From: Fusobacterium sp.
GTDB taxonomy: Bacteria; Fusobacteriota; Fusobacteriia; Fusobacteriales; Fusobacteriaceae
NCBI RefSeq assembly: GCF_032477075.1
Contig: NZ_JAWDXO010000020.1
Span: forward strand, 1-61,999
DNA: 61,999 nucleotides
Reading direction: 5' to 3'
Numbering within the stretch: position 1 is the stretch's first letter; every line of letters starts with the position of its first letter. The notes under the pieces were generated by a model, which was given only the letters and a program-made list of their open reading frames with translations, was not told the DNA's origin and did not search any database. Made by a program: the position numbers and the translations under genes. Positions 8,015 through 17,304 of this stretch are shown one piece after another.

Positions 8015-10375
8015 TTAATTTCTTTTTATTCCTTGAGAAGCATTAAGAACAGCTAGTAGAGATACTCCAACATCTGAAAATATTGCCATCCACATGTTTG
8101 CTATACCAAATACTCCAAGTATCATAACTATAACTTTTATTCCAAGTGCCATAATTATATTCTGCATAACAACCTTTTTATTTTGCTTTGCTATTTTTAA
8201 TAATTCAAGTATTTTAAAAGGTTCATCTTTCATTATAACAACATCAGCAGCTTCTATAGCTATATCACTACCTACTCCACCCATTGCTATTCCTACATCA
8301 GCTAGAGATAATACAGGAGCATCATTGACACCATCTCCTACAAAAACAACACCTTTATTATTTTTAGATTTGATTTCTTCAAGTTTGCTTACTTTATTTT
8401 GTGGTAATAGTTGAGAATATATATTTTCAGGATTTAATCCAAGTTTTTCTCCAACTACTGCACCTATTCTGTCACTGTCTCCAGTAAGCATATAGCTTTG
8501 AATACCAGATTTTTTTAATCCTTCTATAGTCATAGGAGAATCTTCTTTTATTTCATCTGAAATATATATATATCCTAGAAATACATTATCTTGTGCTACA
8601 TAAAGAACAGTACCAGCATAGTGTTTTTCTTCAACTTCTATATTATATTCTTTCATAAGTTTATAGTTACCTATAAGTATCATTTTGCCTTCATAATAAG
8701 AAAGTACTCCAAATCCAGAAAGTTCTTTGTAACCTTCTATATATTCTTCATTTACTTCTATATTTCCATAACTTATAATAGCCTTTCCTATTGGATGATT
8801 AGAATAGAATTCACCTATTTTAGCTGTTTTTAAAAGATTATCTTCATTTCCGTTTACGGCTTCAAGTTTATCTATTTTAAATTTACCTTTAGTAAGAGTA
8901 CCAGTCTTGTCAAAAACAACAGTACTTATTGCAGTAAGGGCCTCAAGGTAATTTCCACCTTTAATAAGAATACCACTTTTAGAAGCTTTTCCTATACTGC
9001 TGAAGAAAGTAAGAGGTACAGACAATACCAATGCACATGGACAAGATATAACAAGGAATATTAATGCTCTTCCAAACCACATATTGAAATTACCAAATAA
9101 TGCTGGAAATCCTAGTCCAACTATCAGAGCTATTGCCACAACTATTGGAGTATAATATCTGGCAAATTTTGTAATAAACTTTTCTGATTCAGCTTTTTTA
9201 TTACCTGCATTTTCTACCATTTCTATTATTTTATTGATAGTAGAATCATTGAAAAGCTTTGTGACTTTTACTTCAAGAACTCCAGCACCATTTAAACTTC
9301 CGCTTAGAACCTCACTGTTTACAGTCACATCAGCAGGAACAGATTCTCCAGTAAGAGCAGCAGTATTCAAATCACTTTCACCTTTTACAACAATTCCATC
9401 TACTGGAACTTTTTCTCCAGATTTTATAATTATAATATCTCCAATTTTTAATTTTTTTGGAGAAATTTTTATTACTTCACCATTTTTATCTCTTATATTT
9501 GCATAATCAGGTCTTATGTCTAAAAGCTTTTCAATAGATTTTCTTGAATTTTTTACAGCTGATTCTTGGAAGTATTCTCCAACCTTGTAGAAAAGCATTA
9601 CTCCAACTGCTTCAGTTGTTTCGCCAAGATAAAATGCTCCAAATGTAGCAATAGTCATTAAGAAATTTTCATCAAGAAAGTTACCTTTTGTAATATTCTT
9701 AAATGATTTGAGAACTACATCACCACCTAAAATAATGTATGCTGCTATTGAAACACCTAATTTTATCATAGGAAAAGGTTTGAGAAAAATAGAAATAATA
9801 AATAAAACAGCTCCAATAATTAAAAGTAATTTTTCTCTTTTCTCTTCAGCTTTTTCTAATGCTAATTCTTTTTCTCTTTTGGCTCTTGCTTCATCATTAT
9901 CAGCTTCAGTTTCAGCTTTGTATATTAGAGTTCCAGGTTCTAATTTATCAGCTATTGTATTTACTTGCTCTAAGAAACTTTCTTCATCAAAAGATGGATC
10001 AGTTTCAACAGTTATATTTTTCTTATAAAGATCAAGATTACTATTAATAACACCTTTCAGTTTAGAACTTTCATGCTGTATTTTAGCAGCACATCCAGCA
10101 CAACCTAAGTTTTCTACAACATATTCTCTTGTTTTGATTTTATCATTTTCTTTTTTATATATTTTAGTTCCAGGTTCAAGTTTAGCTGCAATTTTATTGA
10201 TATTAGACAAAAATTGTTTCTCATCAAAATTCTCCTCAGTTTCAATTATCATTTTTTTCTTGTAAAGATCAAGATTACTGTTCAATATACCAAACATTTT
10301 TGAACTTTCATGTTGTATCTTAGCAGCACATCCAGCACAGCCAAGATTATCAACTGCATACTCTCTTGTTTTCAT
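8015..10375 (-). CDS. Zn/Cd/Pb-transporting P1B-type ATPase
   Basis: This 786-residue inner-membrane pump exports divalent soft metals using ATP. The N-terminus has two tandem ferredoxin-like metal-binding domains with LGCAGCAAKIQHESS (CAGC at 13-16 and 92-95) in place of the usual GMTCxxC. Then come the membrane CPC motif (SCPCALVLSVPL), the phosphorylation loop DKTGTLTKG, the SNHPIGKAI histidine locus and the hinge GDGVNDAPVLSLADVGIAMG. The last two helices carry N-x7-K and DVG residues typical of subgroup 1B-2 (ZntA/CadA; Zn, Cd, Pb), not copper pumps. A consensus-like promoter and an inverted repeat lie upstream, suggesting metal-responsive control. No chaperone or regulator gene is adjacent. 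Confidence 0.92.
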   Translation of the reverse strand: MKTREYAVDNLGCAGCAAKIQHESSKMFGILNSNLDLYKKKMIIETEENFDEKQFLSNINKIAAKLEPGTKIYKKENDKIKTREYVVENLGCAGCAAKIQHESSKLKGVINSNLDLYKKNITVETDPSFDEESFLEQVNTIADKLEPGTLIYKAETEADNDEARAKREKELALEKAEEKREKLLLIIGAVLFIISIFLKPFPMIKLGVSIAAYIILGGDVVLKSFKNITKGNFLDENFLMTIATFGAFYLGETTEAVGVMLFYKVGEYFQESAVKNSRKSIEKLLDIRPDYANIRDKNGEVIKISPKKLKIGDIIIIKSGEKVPVDGIVVKGESDLNTAALTGESVPADVTVNSEVLSGSLNGAGVLEVKVTKLFNDSTINKIIEMVENAGNKKAESEKFITKFARYYTPIVVAIALIVGLGFPALFGNFNMWFGRALIFLVISCPCALVLSVPLTFFSSIGKASKSGILIKGGNYLEALTAISTVVFDKTGTLTKGKFKIDKLEAVNGNEDNLLKTAKIGEFYSNHPIGKAIISYGNIEVNEEYIEGYKELSGFGVLSYYEGKMILIGNYKLMKEYNIEVEEKHYAGTVLYVAQDNVFLGYIYISDEIKEDSPMTIEGLKKSGIQSYMLTGDSDRIGAVVGEKLGLNPENIYSQLLPQNKVSKLEEIKSKNNKGVVFVGDGVNDAPVLSLADVGIAMGGVGSDIAIEAADVVIMKDEPFKILELLKIAKQNKKVVMQNIIMALGIKVIVMILGVFGIANMWMAIFSDVGVSLLAVLNASQGIKRN

Positions 10376-10418
10376 ATCTATCCTCCATAATATTATCTAT
10401 TATTTAATTAACCTACAA

Positions 10419-10435
10419 GGTATATAGTATATACC
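10419..10435. promoter_or_regulatory. Inverted repeat, putative operator of the P1B-ATPase gene
   Basis: GGTATATA-G-TATATACC lies just after the -10 region of the promoter at 10452-10480 on the minus strand, next to a TACCCCCATACCC stretch. Position and symmetry suit an ArsR- or CsoR-type repressor, but the binding protein is not identified. Confidence 0.5.
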
Positions 10436-10451
10436 CCCATACCCTATATAT

Positions 10452-10480
10452 AAAATATCACATTTATCTCTCTTTGTCAA
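10452..10480 (-). promoter_or_regulatory. Sigma-70-type promoter for the P1B-ATPase gene
   Basis: Minus strand TTGACA (complement of 10475-10480), 17-bp spacer, TATTTT (complement of 10452-10457). Confidence 0.55.
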
Positions 10481-10702
10481 TTGGTAATAAAAGATATTTT
10501 TATTTTCTAGTTCTCTAAAAATATATAAATTTAATTTACTCATCTTTTTGTTTTTCTTTAAATCTACAAATGAGCAGAATATTGTTCATACTTTGAACAA
10601 TACTGAGTCTGTAGTTTTAAAGAAGTGGACATTATTTCTGTCATATGATAAGATTAATAGAGATCCTTTGAGGCTTAATATCAAGGTAAAGGAGTGATAG
10701 AA

Positions 10703-11914
10703 ATGAAAGTAAATAAGGAATATATAGAGAATTTGTTCGCTGACATTATAGATAAGAATATTTTTATTAAAGGTATTATTTCAAATCCTTTAAATAAAGA
10801 TTACCCATATTCAAAAATAAATATAAAGCCACTGAAAATGAAAAATGAGATATTTATACAATTTGAACAGTTTAAGGATAATAAAGCTTTTCATGAAAAT
10901 ATATGTATTGATTCTTCAAAAATAAAATTCTCTGAAATATTAGATAATTTTAAGCAGATACTGATATCTGTAAATGGGAGTGATTATCAAATATTGAAAG
11001 GAAAAAATGATTTTATTCTGAAAAAATCTGATAATACAAAAACTTTAAAGACTTTAGAACATAATAAAAAGAAAAATTATATACTTGAAGAGGGAAATCC
11101 AGTATCCTTTCTTATAAAACTGGGAGTAATGGGAGAAAAGGGAGAAGTTTTTAAACAGAGTTATGATAAGTTCAGACAGATAAATAAATATCTTGAATTT
11201 ATAGATGATACAATAAAAGAACTTCAAAATAAAAAACTTATTAGTTCTCATGTTAAATTTGTAGATTTTGGATGTGGAAAATCATACCTTACTTTTGCAC
11301 TTCACTATTATTTAAAAAATATAAAAAACTTTACTTTTGAAATAATTGGATTGGATTTAAAAAAAGATGTAATAAAGAAATGTAATGATATAGCTAAAGA
11401 GCTAAAATGTGAAAATTTGGAGTTTTTAACAGGAGATATTAAAGATTTTGACAAACTTCAAAATGTGGATATAATATTTTCTCTTCATGCTTGTAATAAT
11501 GCTACAGACTATGCACTGCTGAAAGGTCTGGAATTGAATGCAAAAGCTATTCTTGCAGTTCCATGCTGTCAGCATGAATTTAATGATAAAATAAGTGCCA
11601 ATAAGAAAAATAACTTTTTTACATTTCAGCTTCCTATTGGAAAACATGGAATACTTTTAGAAAAATATGCAACTATTGCTACAGATGCCTTTAGAGCCCA
11701 GGCATTAGAATTATGTGGATACAGAACTCAAGTTATGGAATTTATAGACATGGAGCATACCCCTAAAAATACTCTTATCAGAGGGATAAAAGAAAAGATA
11801 ACAACAGAATCTTTAAAGAAAAAATTTGAAGAATACGGGAAGTTTAAAGAATTTTTAGGAATAGAACCGCTTTTAGACAGCCTTCTTTCACCATATTTTT
11901 TAATAAAGCTATAA
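10703..11914 (+). CDS. SAM-dependent methyltransferase (Methyltransf_32-like)
   Basis: The protein has 403 residues. About 180 N-terminal residues show no recognised motif. The rest is a Rossmann methyltransferase: motif I VDFGCGKSYLTFALHYYL, an acidic ribose-binding LDLKKD, then IIFSLHACNNATDYAL and the AVPCCQHEFN stretch typical of the group containing METTL25-like proteins. The substrate is unknown; rRNA, tRNA or protein targets are possible. Start: AAAGGAG ends at 10694, which supports ATG at 10703 (spacing 8) over the GTG at 10694 inside the binding site. The gene is monocistronic. Confidence 0.8.
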   Translation: MKVNKEYIENLFADIIDKNIFIKGIISNPLNKDYPYSKINIKPLKMKNEIFIQFEQFKDNKAFHENICIDSSKIKFSEILDNFKQILISVNGSDYQILKGKNDFILKKSDNTKTLKTLEHNKKKNYILEEGNPVSFLIKLGVMGEKGEVFKQSYDKFRQINKYLEFIDDTIKELQNKKLISSHVKFVDFGCGKSYLTFALHYYLKNIKNFTFEIIGLDLKKDVIKKCNDIAKELKCENLEFLTGDIKDFDKLQNVDIIFSLHACNNATDYALLKGLELNAKAILAVPCCQHEFNDKISANKKNNFFTFQLPIGKHGILLEKYATIATDAFRAQALELCGYRTQVMEFIDMEHTPKNTLIRGIKEKITTESLKKKFEEYGKFKEFLGIEPLLDSLLSPYFLIKL

Positions 11915-12164
11915 AAAAAGAGGATAGTGTATAAGAGAAATATAATTTCAGAATTTTTTATTGAAAAGGTTTTTCATTTAATTAGTTTTTAAAACTTATA
12001 AAAATAAATAATTGCAACATTTTCACTGCTGTATTTTGGTAATTACAGTGATGAAAATAATTTCATTCAAGTAATATTATTTTTAAGTTTTATTTCTTTT
12101 GTTTAATTATATAAACCTTTCTAATTTCTAAAATTTACTTCACTCTTTAGCTATCCTCTTTTAA
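11914..12164. repeat. 250-bp imperfect palindrome, MITE-like
   Basis: Almost the whole gap between two convergent genes folds on itself. AAAAAGAGGATAG at the left end pairs with CTATCCTCTTTT at 12151-12162. Moving inward, AAAGGTTTTTCATTTAATTA pairs with TAATTATATAAACCTTT, AAAACTTATAAAAATAA pairs with TTATTTTTAAGTTTT, and ATTTTCACTGCTGTA pairs with TACAGTGATGAAAAT around the centre. A non-autonomous mobile repeat or a long convergent-terminator hairpin would both explain it. No target-site duplication is clear. Confidence 0.6.
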
Positions 12165-12168
12165 ATTT

Positions 12169-12501
12169 TTACCACCATCTATGATGTCTTCCTATTCTGT
12201 ATCCACCATAACCTATTCCTCCAATAAGAACAGTATTAACTAAATTATCTCGTCTTTGCTCTCTTTTTTCTCTTTCAATAGCTATCTGTTTTTCAAATTC
12301 CAGTTTTTCTTTCATAAGTTGTAATTCTATTTCTTCTTTACTAGGAGTATTTCTTGCTATTTCTTTTTCACGATTTGAATCAACTAACTGTTTATATTCA
12401 TTAAATTGTTTTATTCTCATTTCAACACTATCTTTAGGTACAGATGCTGCAAAAGCAATACCACTCATAATGACGCATAAAAATAATATTTTTTTAAACA
12501 T
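12169..12501 (-). CDS. Small exported coiled-coil protein, unknown
   Basis: The 110 residues start with a signal peptide (MFKKILFLCVIMSGIAFA) followed by a charged helical stretch with coiled-coil character (EEIELQLMKEKLEFEKQIAIEREKREQRR) and a Gly/Tyr/His tail GGIGYGGYRIGRHHRWW. It is probably periplasmic or attached to a membrane by the glycine-rich tail. Start: AGAGG lies 8 bases before ATG at 12501; a longer in-frame reading to 12579 has no binding site. It follows the thiolase terminator in reverse orientation order and may be transcribed separately. No family recognised. Confidence 0.7.
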   Translation of the reverse strand: MFKKILFLCVIMSGIAFAASVPKDSVEMRIKQFNEYKQLVDSNREKEIARNTPSKEEIELQLMKEKLEFEKQIAIEREKREQRRDNLVNTVLIGGIGYGGYRIGRHHRWW

Positions 12502-12540
12502 TATCATCACCTCTCTTATAATAATTATATCACAATTAAA

Positions 12541-12573
12541 CAAAAAAAGAAGCTGGTTTTTTACCAGCTTCTT
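12541..12573 (-). terminator. Intrinsic terminator of the reductase-thiolase operon
   Basis: On the minus strand AAGAAGCTGG and CCAGCTTCTT form a 10-bp stem followed by TTTTTTT, just past the thiolase stop. Confidence 0.85.
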
Positions 12574-12589
12574 AATCAATAGAATTTAA

Positions 12590-13798
12590 TTAATCAACAT
12601 TTTTAAGAATTATAGCAGTTCCCATTCCTCCACCAATACATAGAGAAGCAAGTCCGTAAGTTAATCCTCTTTTCTTCATTTCATATATTAAAGTAACCAT
12701 AATTCTGTTTCCAGAAGCTCCAACTGGATGTCCTAAAGCAATGGCTCCACCATTAACATTAGTTTTATCATTGAACCATTCTCTATCTACACCATGTTGT
12801 GCAGATAACTCTTTCATAACTCCTAAAGATTGAGAAGCAAAAGCCTCATTTAATTCAATAAGTTCCATATCTTGAAGTTTCATTCCAGCTTTTTTAAGGG
12901 CATTTCCAATAGCAGGAACAGGTCCCATTCCCATTATTTGAGGATCTACTCCACCTATACCAGTAGCAACTATTTCAACTAAAGGTTTTAGATTGTATTT
13001 AGCAACTGCTTCTTCAGAAGCAAGTACCATCATAGAAGCACCATCATTCAATCCAGAAGCATTTCCAGCTGTAACAGTTCCATCTTTTTTGAAAGAAGGT
13101 CTTAATTTAGCTAATTTTTCAAGATCAGTTTTTCTATTTGGATATTCATCTGTATCAACAACAATATCACCTTTTTTAGTGCTGATAGTAACAGGAACTA
13201 TTTCATCTTTAAATCTTCCAGAATCAACAGCAGCTATTGCTTTTTGTTGAGAACCAAATGAGAATGTATCTTGCTCTTCTCTTGTAATTCCATACTTAGC
13301 AGCTATATTTTCAGCAGTTATTCCCATATGAACATTTGAAAATGCATCTGTAAGAGCATCAAATACCATATGATCTTTCATAACAATATCAGCCATTTTA
13401 TGTCCATTTCTTACTTTTCCTGGAAGAATAAATCCAGCATTGGACATAGATTCAGTTCCACCAGCAAGGATAAGATCCGCTTCTCCTGCTTTGATATTAG
13501 CATATGATGAAATGATAGTTTTCATTCCACTTCCACATATAATATTCAAAGTATAACCAGGAACTTCTTGAGGTACACCAGCTTTTATAGCTACCTGTCT
13601 TCCTACTCCTTGTGCCTGACCTGCTTGTAATACATTTCCAATAACTACTTCATCTAGATTTGCTGGATCAATTTTTGCATCTTCAATAACCTGTTTTGCA
13701 ACAACAGCTCCAAGTTCACTAGATGATAAAGGGGCTAAACTTCCTAAAAAACTTCCTATAGCAGATCTTTTTGCTGCCACAATGTATACTTTACTCAT
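12590..13798 (-). CDS. Acetyl-CoA C-acetyltransferase (thiolase)
   Basis: This enzyme condenses two acetyl-CoA to acetoacetyl-CoA, the first step of butyrate formation, or runs in reverse. The 402 residues cover the full thiolase family: nucleophilic Cys88 in NIICGSGMKT, the GGAIALGHPVGASG histidine near residue 355 and the second cysteine in SLCIGGGMGTA near the end. It lies 43 bases behind an SDR-type acetoacetyl-CoA/3-oxoacyl reductase on the same strand, so they form an operon for making (R)-3-hydroxybutyryl-CoA or feeding the butyrate route. GGAGG precedes ATG. Confidence 0.95.
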   Translation of the reverse strand: MSKVYIVAAKRSAIGSFLGSLAPLSSSELGAVVAKQVIEDAKIDPANLDEVVIGNVLQAGQAQGVGRQVAIKAGVPQEVPGYTLNIICGSGMKTIISSYANIKAGEADLILAGGTESMSNAGFILPGKVRNGHKMADIVMKDHMVFDALTDAFSNVHMGITAENIAAKYGITREEQDTFSFGSQQKAIAAVDSGRFKDEIVPVTISTKKGDIVVDTDEYPNRKTDLEKLAKLRPSFKKDGTVTAGNASGLNDGASMMVLASEEAVAKYNLKPLVEIVATGIGGVDPQIMGMGPVPAIGNALKKAGMKLQDMELIELNEAFASQSLGVMKELSAQHGVDREWFNDKTNVNGGAIALGHPVGASGNRIMVTLIYEMKKRGLTYGLASLCIGGGMGTAIILKNVD

Positions 13799-13841
13799 GA
13801 AATCCTCCTACATCTAAATTTTATTTTATTTATAAAAAAAA

Positions 13842-14564
13842 TTAAATAACTAGTCCTCCAGTTACAGGTAAAACTTGTCCTGTAATGTATGAAGCTTCAT
13901 CACTTGCTAAAAATAAAATAGCATTAGCCACATCTTCAGCAGTTCCAAACCTTGCTAATGGAGTTCTTTCCATCATTCCAGCAACTACTTTTTCTGACAG
14001 TACATCAGTCATTGGACTTTCAATAAATCCAGGTGCTACACAGTTTGCTCTGATAGCTCCTCTTCTTGCTAATTCTTTTGCCCAAGTTTTAGTCATAGCT
14101 ATAACTCCACCTTTTGTAGCTGAGTAATTAGTTTGGGCTAAATTACCATATAATCCAACTACAGATGAAAGTGTAACTATTGATCCTGATTTATTTTTTG
14201 ACATAACAGGAGCAACAGCTTGAGTCATATTAAATACTCCCTTTAAGTTAACATTGATAACTGCATCCCATTGTTCTTCAGTCATTCTTTGTAAAAGAGC
14301 ATCTTTAGTAATACCAGCATTATTTATTAATATATCTATTCTTCCATATTCAGCAGCTATTTTTGCAACAAATTCTTTTATAGCAGCTCTGTCAGTAACA
14401 TTCAATATTTCATGTCTTACATTTGGCTGTTCATATACAGCTTCTCCCATATCACAAGAGATAACCATTTCTGCACCTTCAGCAGCAAACTTTTCAACAA
14501 CAGCTCTTCCTATTCCCCTAGCACTTCCAGTAACCAAAGCAATTTTTCCTTTTAATCTATCCAC
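13842..14564 (-). CDS. SDR-family 3-oxoacyl-ACP / acetoacetyl-CoA reductase (FabG/PhaB-like)
   Basis: This is a 240-residue NAD(P)H-dependent short-chain reductase with TGSARGIG at 12-19, NNAG at 81-84, catalytic Ser134, Tyr147 and Lys151, and a C-terminal ITGQVLPVTGG typical of FabG and PhaB. Its place before a thiolase suggests acetoacetyl-CoA as substrate, but a fatty-acid FabG role cannot be excluded. Start: AAGGAGG is followed by GTG at 14564, which gives the family N-terminus (DRLKGKIALVTG). An upstream ATG at 14624 would add 20 residues with no binding site. Divergent from the MORN lipoprotein gene. Confidence 0.88.
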   Translation of the reverse strand: MDRLKGKIALVTGSARGIGRAVVEKFAAEGAEMVISCDMGEAVYEQPNVRHEILNVTDRAAIKEFVAKIAAEYGRIDILINNAGITKDALLQRMTEEQWDAVINVNLKGVFNMTQAVAPVMSKNKSGSIVTLSSVVGLYGNLAQTNYSATKGGVIAMTKTWAKELARRGAIRANCVAPGFIESPMTDVLSEKVVAGMMERTPLARFGTAEDVANAILFLASDEASYITGQVLPVTGGLVI

Positions 14565-14845
14565 TATTTTCCTCCTTAAACTTTCAGCATAAACTTGAGC
14601 TAAATAATATTTTATTTTAAACACTTATGATAAGTATAATTTTTTTTTCATCAAAAGTCAATAAGAACATTATTCAGAATACACTGTAGATGATATATTA
14701 GGATAATTAGTTTCAGAACAATACTGATATCATATTTTTTTAAATTACAATAAATTTATTTCTGAAAGAAGTAATATAATTATTGAATAGTGACTACAAT
14801 TGTTGTAAAATAAAAAGTAAATAATGGACAATTGGAGGTTTAACT

Positions 14846-15526
14846 ATGAAGTATATTATTCTGATCATCAGTTTTTTGATGATAGGATGTACAAATATAA
14901 AAAGTAATATTTCCCCTTCCTCTAAAGAAACTATAAAAACTTATTATGAAAATGGAAGTGTAGAATCTAAAATAATATATGTGGATAACAAGAAAAATGG
15001 AAAAATGACAAGTTATTTTGAAAATGGAAAAATTGCTGTAAAAGGATTTTTTAAAGATGATAAAAGAGATAAAAAATGGGTATTCTATAATGAGGAGAAT
15101 GGAAAAATATCCAGCATTGAAAAATATGTAAATGGACAGCTCGATGGAGAACAGGTATATTATCATGATAACGGAAAAATAAAAGTAAAAGGTAATTATA
15201 CTAATGGTAAAAGAAGCAGTTTCTGGGAAATGTTTGATGAAGAGGGAAAACTGGAAGTACAGAATATATTCATTGATGGAGAGAATATAATAAGTATAGG
15301 AATATATCAAAAAAATGGAAAACTTCTGTGTAATGGAAATGTTGTAAATCAATTAAGACAGGGAGAATGGAAGTATTTTGATGAAGAGGGAAATATAGCC
15401 TATATTGTAAATTATGAAAGAGGAATAAGAAATGGAGAGTGGCATGCATTTGATAGAAATGGAAACCCTCTAATGAATGGAATTTATAGAAATGGCAGAA
15501 TAGTAGGAATTGATATAGAAGAATAA
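14846..15526 (+). CDS. MORN-repeat (YwqK-type) lipoprotein
   Basis: The 226 residues begin with a lipoprotein signal (MKYIILIISFLMIGC, lipobox LMIGC), so the protein should be lipid-anchored. It then holds about seven MORN_2-type repeats of roughly 23 residues (YYENGSVESKIIYVDNKKNG; YFENGKIAVKGFFKDDKRD and so on). In other bacteria such proteins are labelled YwqK-family antitoxin by homology, but no toxin gene is next to this one; in fusobacteria they are repeated many times with unknown role. TTGGAGG lies upstream of ATG. Two more relatives lie at 44082 and 48684. Confidence 0.85.
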   Translation: MKYIILIISFLMIGCTNIKSNISPSSKETIKTYYENGSVESKIIYVDNKKNGKMTSYFENGKIAVKGFFKDDKRDKKWVFYNEENGKISSIEKYVNGQLDGEQVYYHDNGKIKVKGNYTNGKRSSFWEMFDEEGKLEVQNIFIDGENIISIGIYQKNGKLLCNGNVVNQLRQGEWKYFDEEGNIAYIVNYERGIRNGEWHAFDRNGNPLMNGIYRNGRIVGIDIEE

Positions 15527-15619
15527 GATATCAAATTTTAATAAGAGAAAAATTTATATTGGGAAAAATGTAAAATTAGAGCTGTGTCATCTAGTGGATT
15601 TTCATTTTAAAATAAATAA

Positions 15620-15674
15620 TTAATGAGAAAGTTATTTAGGAAAATCAAAATTTTAAGAGCTTTCTCATTTTTTA
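15620..15674 (+). terminator. Intrinsic terminator
   Basis: AATGAGAAAG at 15622-15631 pairs with CTTTCTCATT at 15660-15669, followed by TTTTT. Confidence 0.75.
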
Positions 15675-15820
15675 TTGAAAATAAAATTTTTAAAATAATG
15701 ATAAATCTGATATAGTAAAGAAGTGAAAAGTCTTTTCATAATAGAAATGGACTGTTTAGCAGACATAAACATTATTAATTTTATTTAAAACATAAATTTG
15801 AACATGGAAAGGAGAAATTA

Positions 15821-16561
15821 ATGCCATTCACATTTTCACACCCTGCAATTATACTACCATTAAAAAAATTACCTAAAAAATATATATCAATGACAGGACT
15901 CATTGTGGGAAGTATAGCTCCTGATTTTGAATATTTTTTGAGAATGAAAAGTAAATACAGTCATACTATGAGTGGAATATTATGGTATGATTTACCTATG
16001 GGAATTTTTTTGGCTTTTCTTTTTCATAACTTAATCAAAGAAGCCTTAATTAATAATATGCCTCTTTTTTTAAAATCACGTTTTATAAATCTTAGAGATT
16101 TTAATTGGAATAATTATTTTAAATATAATTGGGGTATTGCCATAATTTCAATTATAATTGGAATATGTTCCCATATACTATGGGATGGATTTACCCATAG
16201 AACAGGTCATTTTGTAAAAATGTTTCCAGTATTGGAATCTTCTGTAAAATTATTTGGAACAAAAATACCTGTATATAGAGGTTTACAGCATATAAGTACT
16301 CTTATAGGAGGAATAGTAGTTATTAAAGCTATCATCGATCTTCCTACTGATACAAGCTGTATATCCCAAAAAGGTAAATATAAATATTGGGTTTTATTAA
16401 TTTTTTTAACACCAATAATAATGTTTTGCGGACTTTCAAAGAGAATTCCTTATTATTCTTTCTGGCATGTAATAGTGAATTTTATTACAGCTTTTCTTCT
16501 TTCTCTAATATTAACCTCTTTTATATTTAGAGAAAAAGGAAAAAAATTAAAGGATAGCTAA
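15821..16561 (+). CDS. DUF4184 family membrane protein
   Basis: The 246 residues open with MPFTFSHPAIILPLKKLPKKY and have IVGSIAPDFEYFLR, the features of the DUF4184 family of integral membrane proteins, which resemble metal-dependent hydrolase-like YdjM proteins with conserved His and Asp. About six hydrophobic segments are visible, and a DGFTHRTGHF segment contributes further histidines. The biochemical role is unknown. AAGGAGAA precedes ATG at 15821. The next small gene starts 48 bases downstream and may be cotranscribed. Confidence 0.8.
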   Translation: MPFTFSHPAIILPLKKLPKKYISMTGLIVGSIAPDFEYFLRMKSKYSHTMSGILWYDLPMGIFLAFLFHNLIKEALINNMPLFLKSRFINLRDFNWNNYFKYNWGIAIISIIIGICSHILWDGFTHRTGHFVKMFPVLESSVKLFGTKIPVYRGLQHISTLIGGIVVIKAIIDLPTDTSCISQKGKYKYWVLLIFLTPIIMFCGLSKRIPYYSFWHVIVNFITAFLLSLILTSFIFREKGKKLKDS

Positions 16562-16609
16562 TTTAATTTTTGAAATACAAATAAATAAAGGAATTTCTGG
16601 AGGAAGTAT

Positions 16610-16849
16610 ATGGATAAAATATCAGAAACAAAAAAATTATTGAAATTAGTTAAAGACAATGTAGAGAAAATAGCAGAGGCTAGAGTGAAAAAAGATAAAA
16701 AAGAAATAAGCCAGATAAAAAAAGAAATAATACAGTACTATGATAACGTAATGGAGAAAATAGAGATATTTGAATCAAATGAGTTATGGCTGGAAGAGGT
16801 TATTGAAAGATTGAAATTAATATTGGAGGATACAGAAGTTTTAATATAA
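16610..16849 (+). CDS. Small helical protein, unknown
   Basis: A 79-residue, highly charged protein with predicted helices throughout (KETKKLLKLVKDNVEKIAEARVKKDKKEISQIKKE style heptads), no signal peptide and no cysteine. CTGGAGGAAGTAT precedes ATG, so it is very likely translated. It may be cotranscribed with the DUF4184 gene. No family recognised. Confidence 0.65.
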   Translation: MDKISETKKLLKLVKDNVEKIAEARVKKDKKEISQIKKEIIQYYDNVMEKIEIFESNELWLEEVIERLKLILEDTEVLI

Positions 16850-17304
16850 ATAAGATAAACTTTATTTTTATTATTTCTCAATAATATAGAAGGCAGACAT
16901 TAAGAAAGATGTTTTTGTTAATTTTATAAGGGTATTAGTTTTATTATAAACCATTATTTTTGCAAAAAATTTATTATAAATTTAAAATTTTTTAAGCTCA
17001 TGTATTTTAGAAAAAGATCTAAAATTCATGAGCTTTTATAGTTATAGAAAAAATATAAATAATACATACAGAAAAGAGTATAGAACATTAAATTATTTTA
17101 AAATAAACTAAATTTGTTGCAGTTCTTATTTATGGATTTAAGAGAACATTTGATGGTTTTAAAGAAAGTTCAACAGTAATATTACTTTATAAACTTGGAA
17201 AATGTGAAATAAAATATTTATAATAAATGAATTTTTTTACAGAGTTAATATATATTTAAACTATATTAAAGCATTTTAAAATATCAATGGGAAGGAGAAA
17301 TAAT
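16850..17304 (+). other. Intergenic region before the autotransporter
   Basis: This 455-bp gap holds a strong terminator (16994-17037) and an AT-rich leader. A short open stretch at about 17110-17222 (translating as FVAVLIYGFKRTFDGFKESS and onward) has no start or binding site and could be a gene remnant, but nothing supports that beyond its openness. Confidence 0.4.
16994..17037 (+). terminator. Intrinsic terminator
   Basis: AAGCTCATG-T-ATTTTAGA pairs with TCTAAAAT-T-CATGAGCTT around loop AAAAGA: a 17-bp stem with one mismatch, followed by TT and A-rich sequence. Confidence 0.75.

Larger units (their letters stand above)
10376..10702. other. Divergent intergenic region
   Basis: This 327-bp region separates the P1B-ATPase from the methyltransferase gene. 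Besides the promoter and inverted repeat listed separately, it holds a second inverted repeat TATTGTTCA-N5-TGAACAATA at 10580-10602 without a T tail, so it is more like an operator than a terminator. No gene is visible. Confidence 0.5.

Noticed and set aside
14840..15352. 170-codon open frame on the minus strand
   Set aside because: It lies wholly opposite the MORN lipoprotein gene; its Phe/Ser/Tyr-rich translation is the mirror of AT-rich coding repeats, and it has no ribosome binding site.
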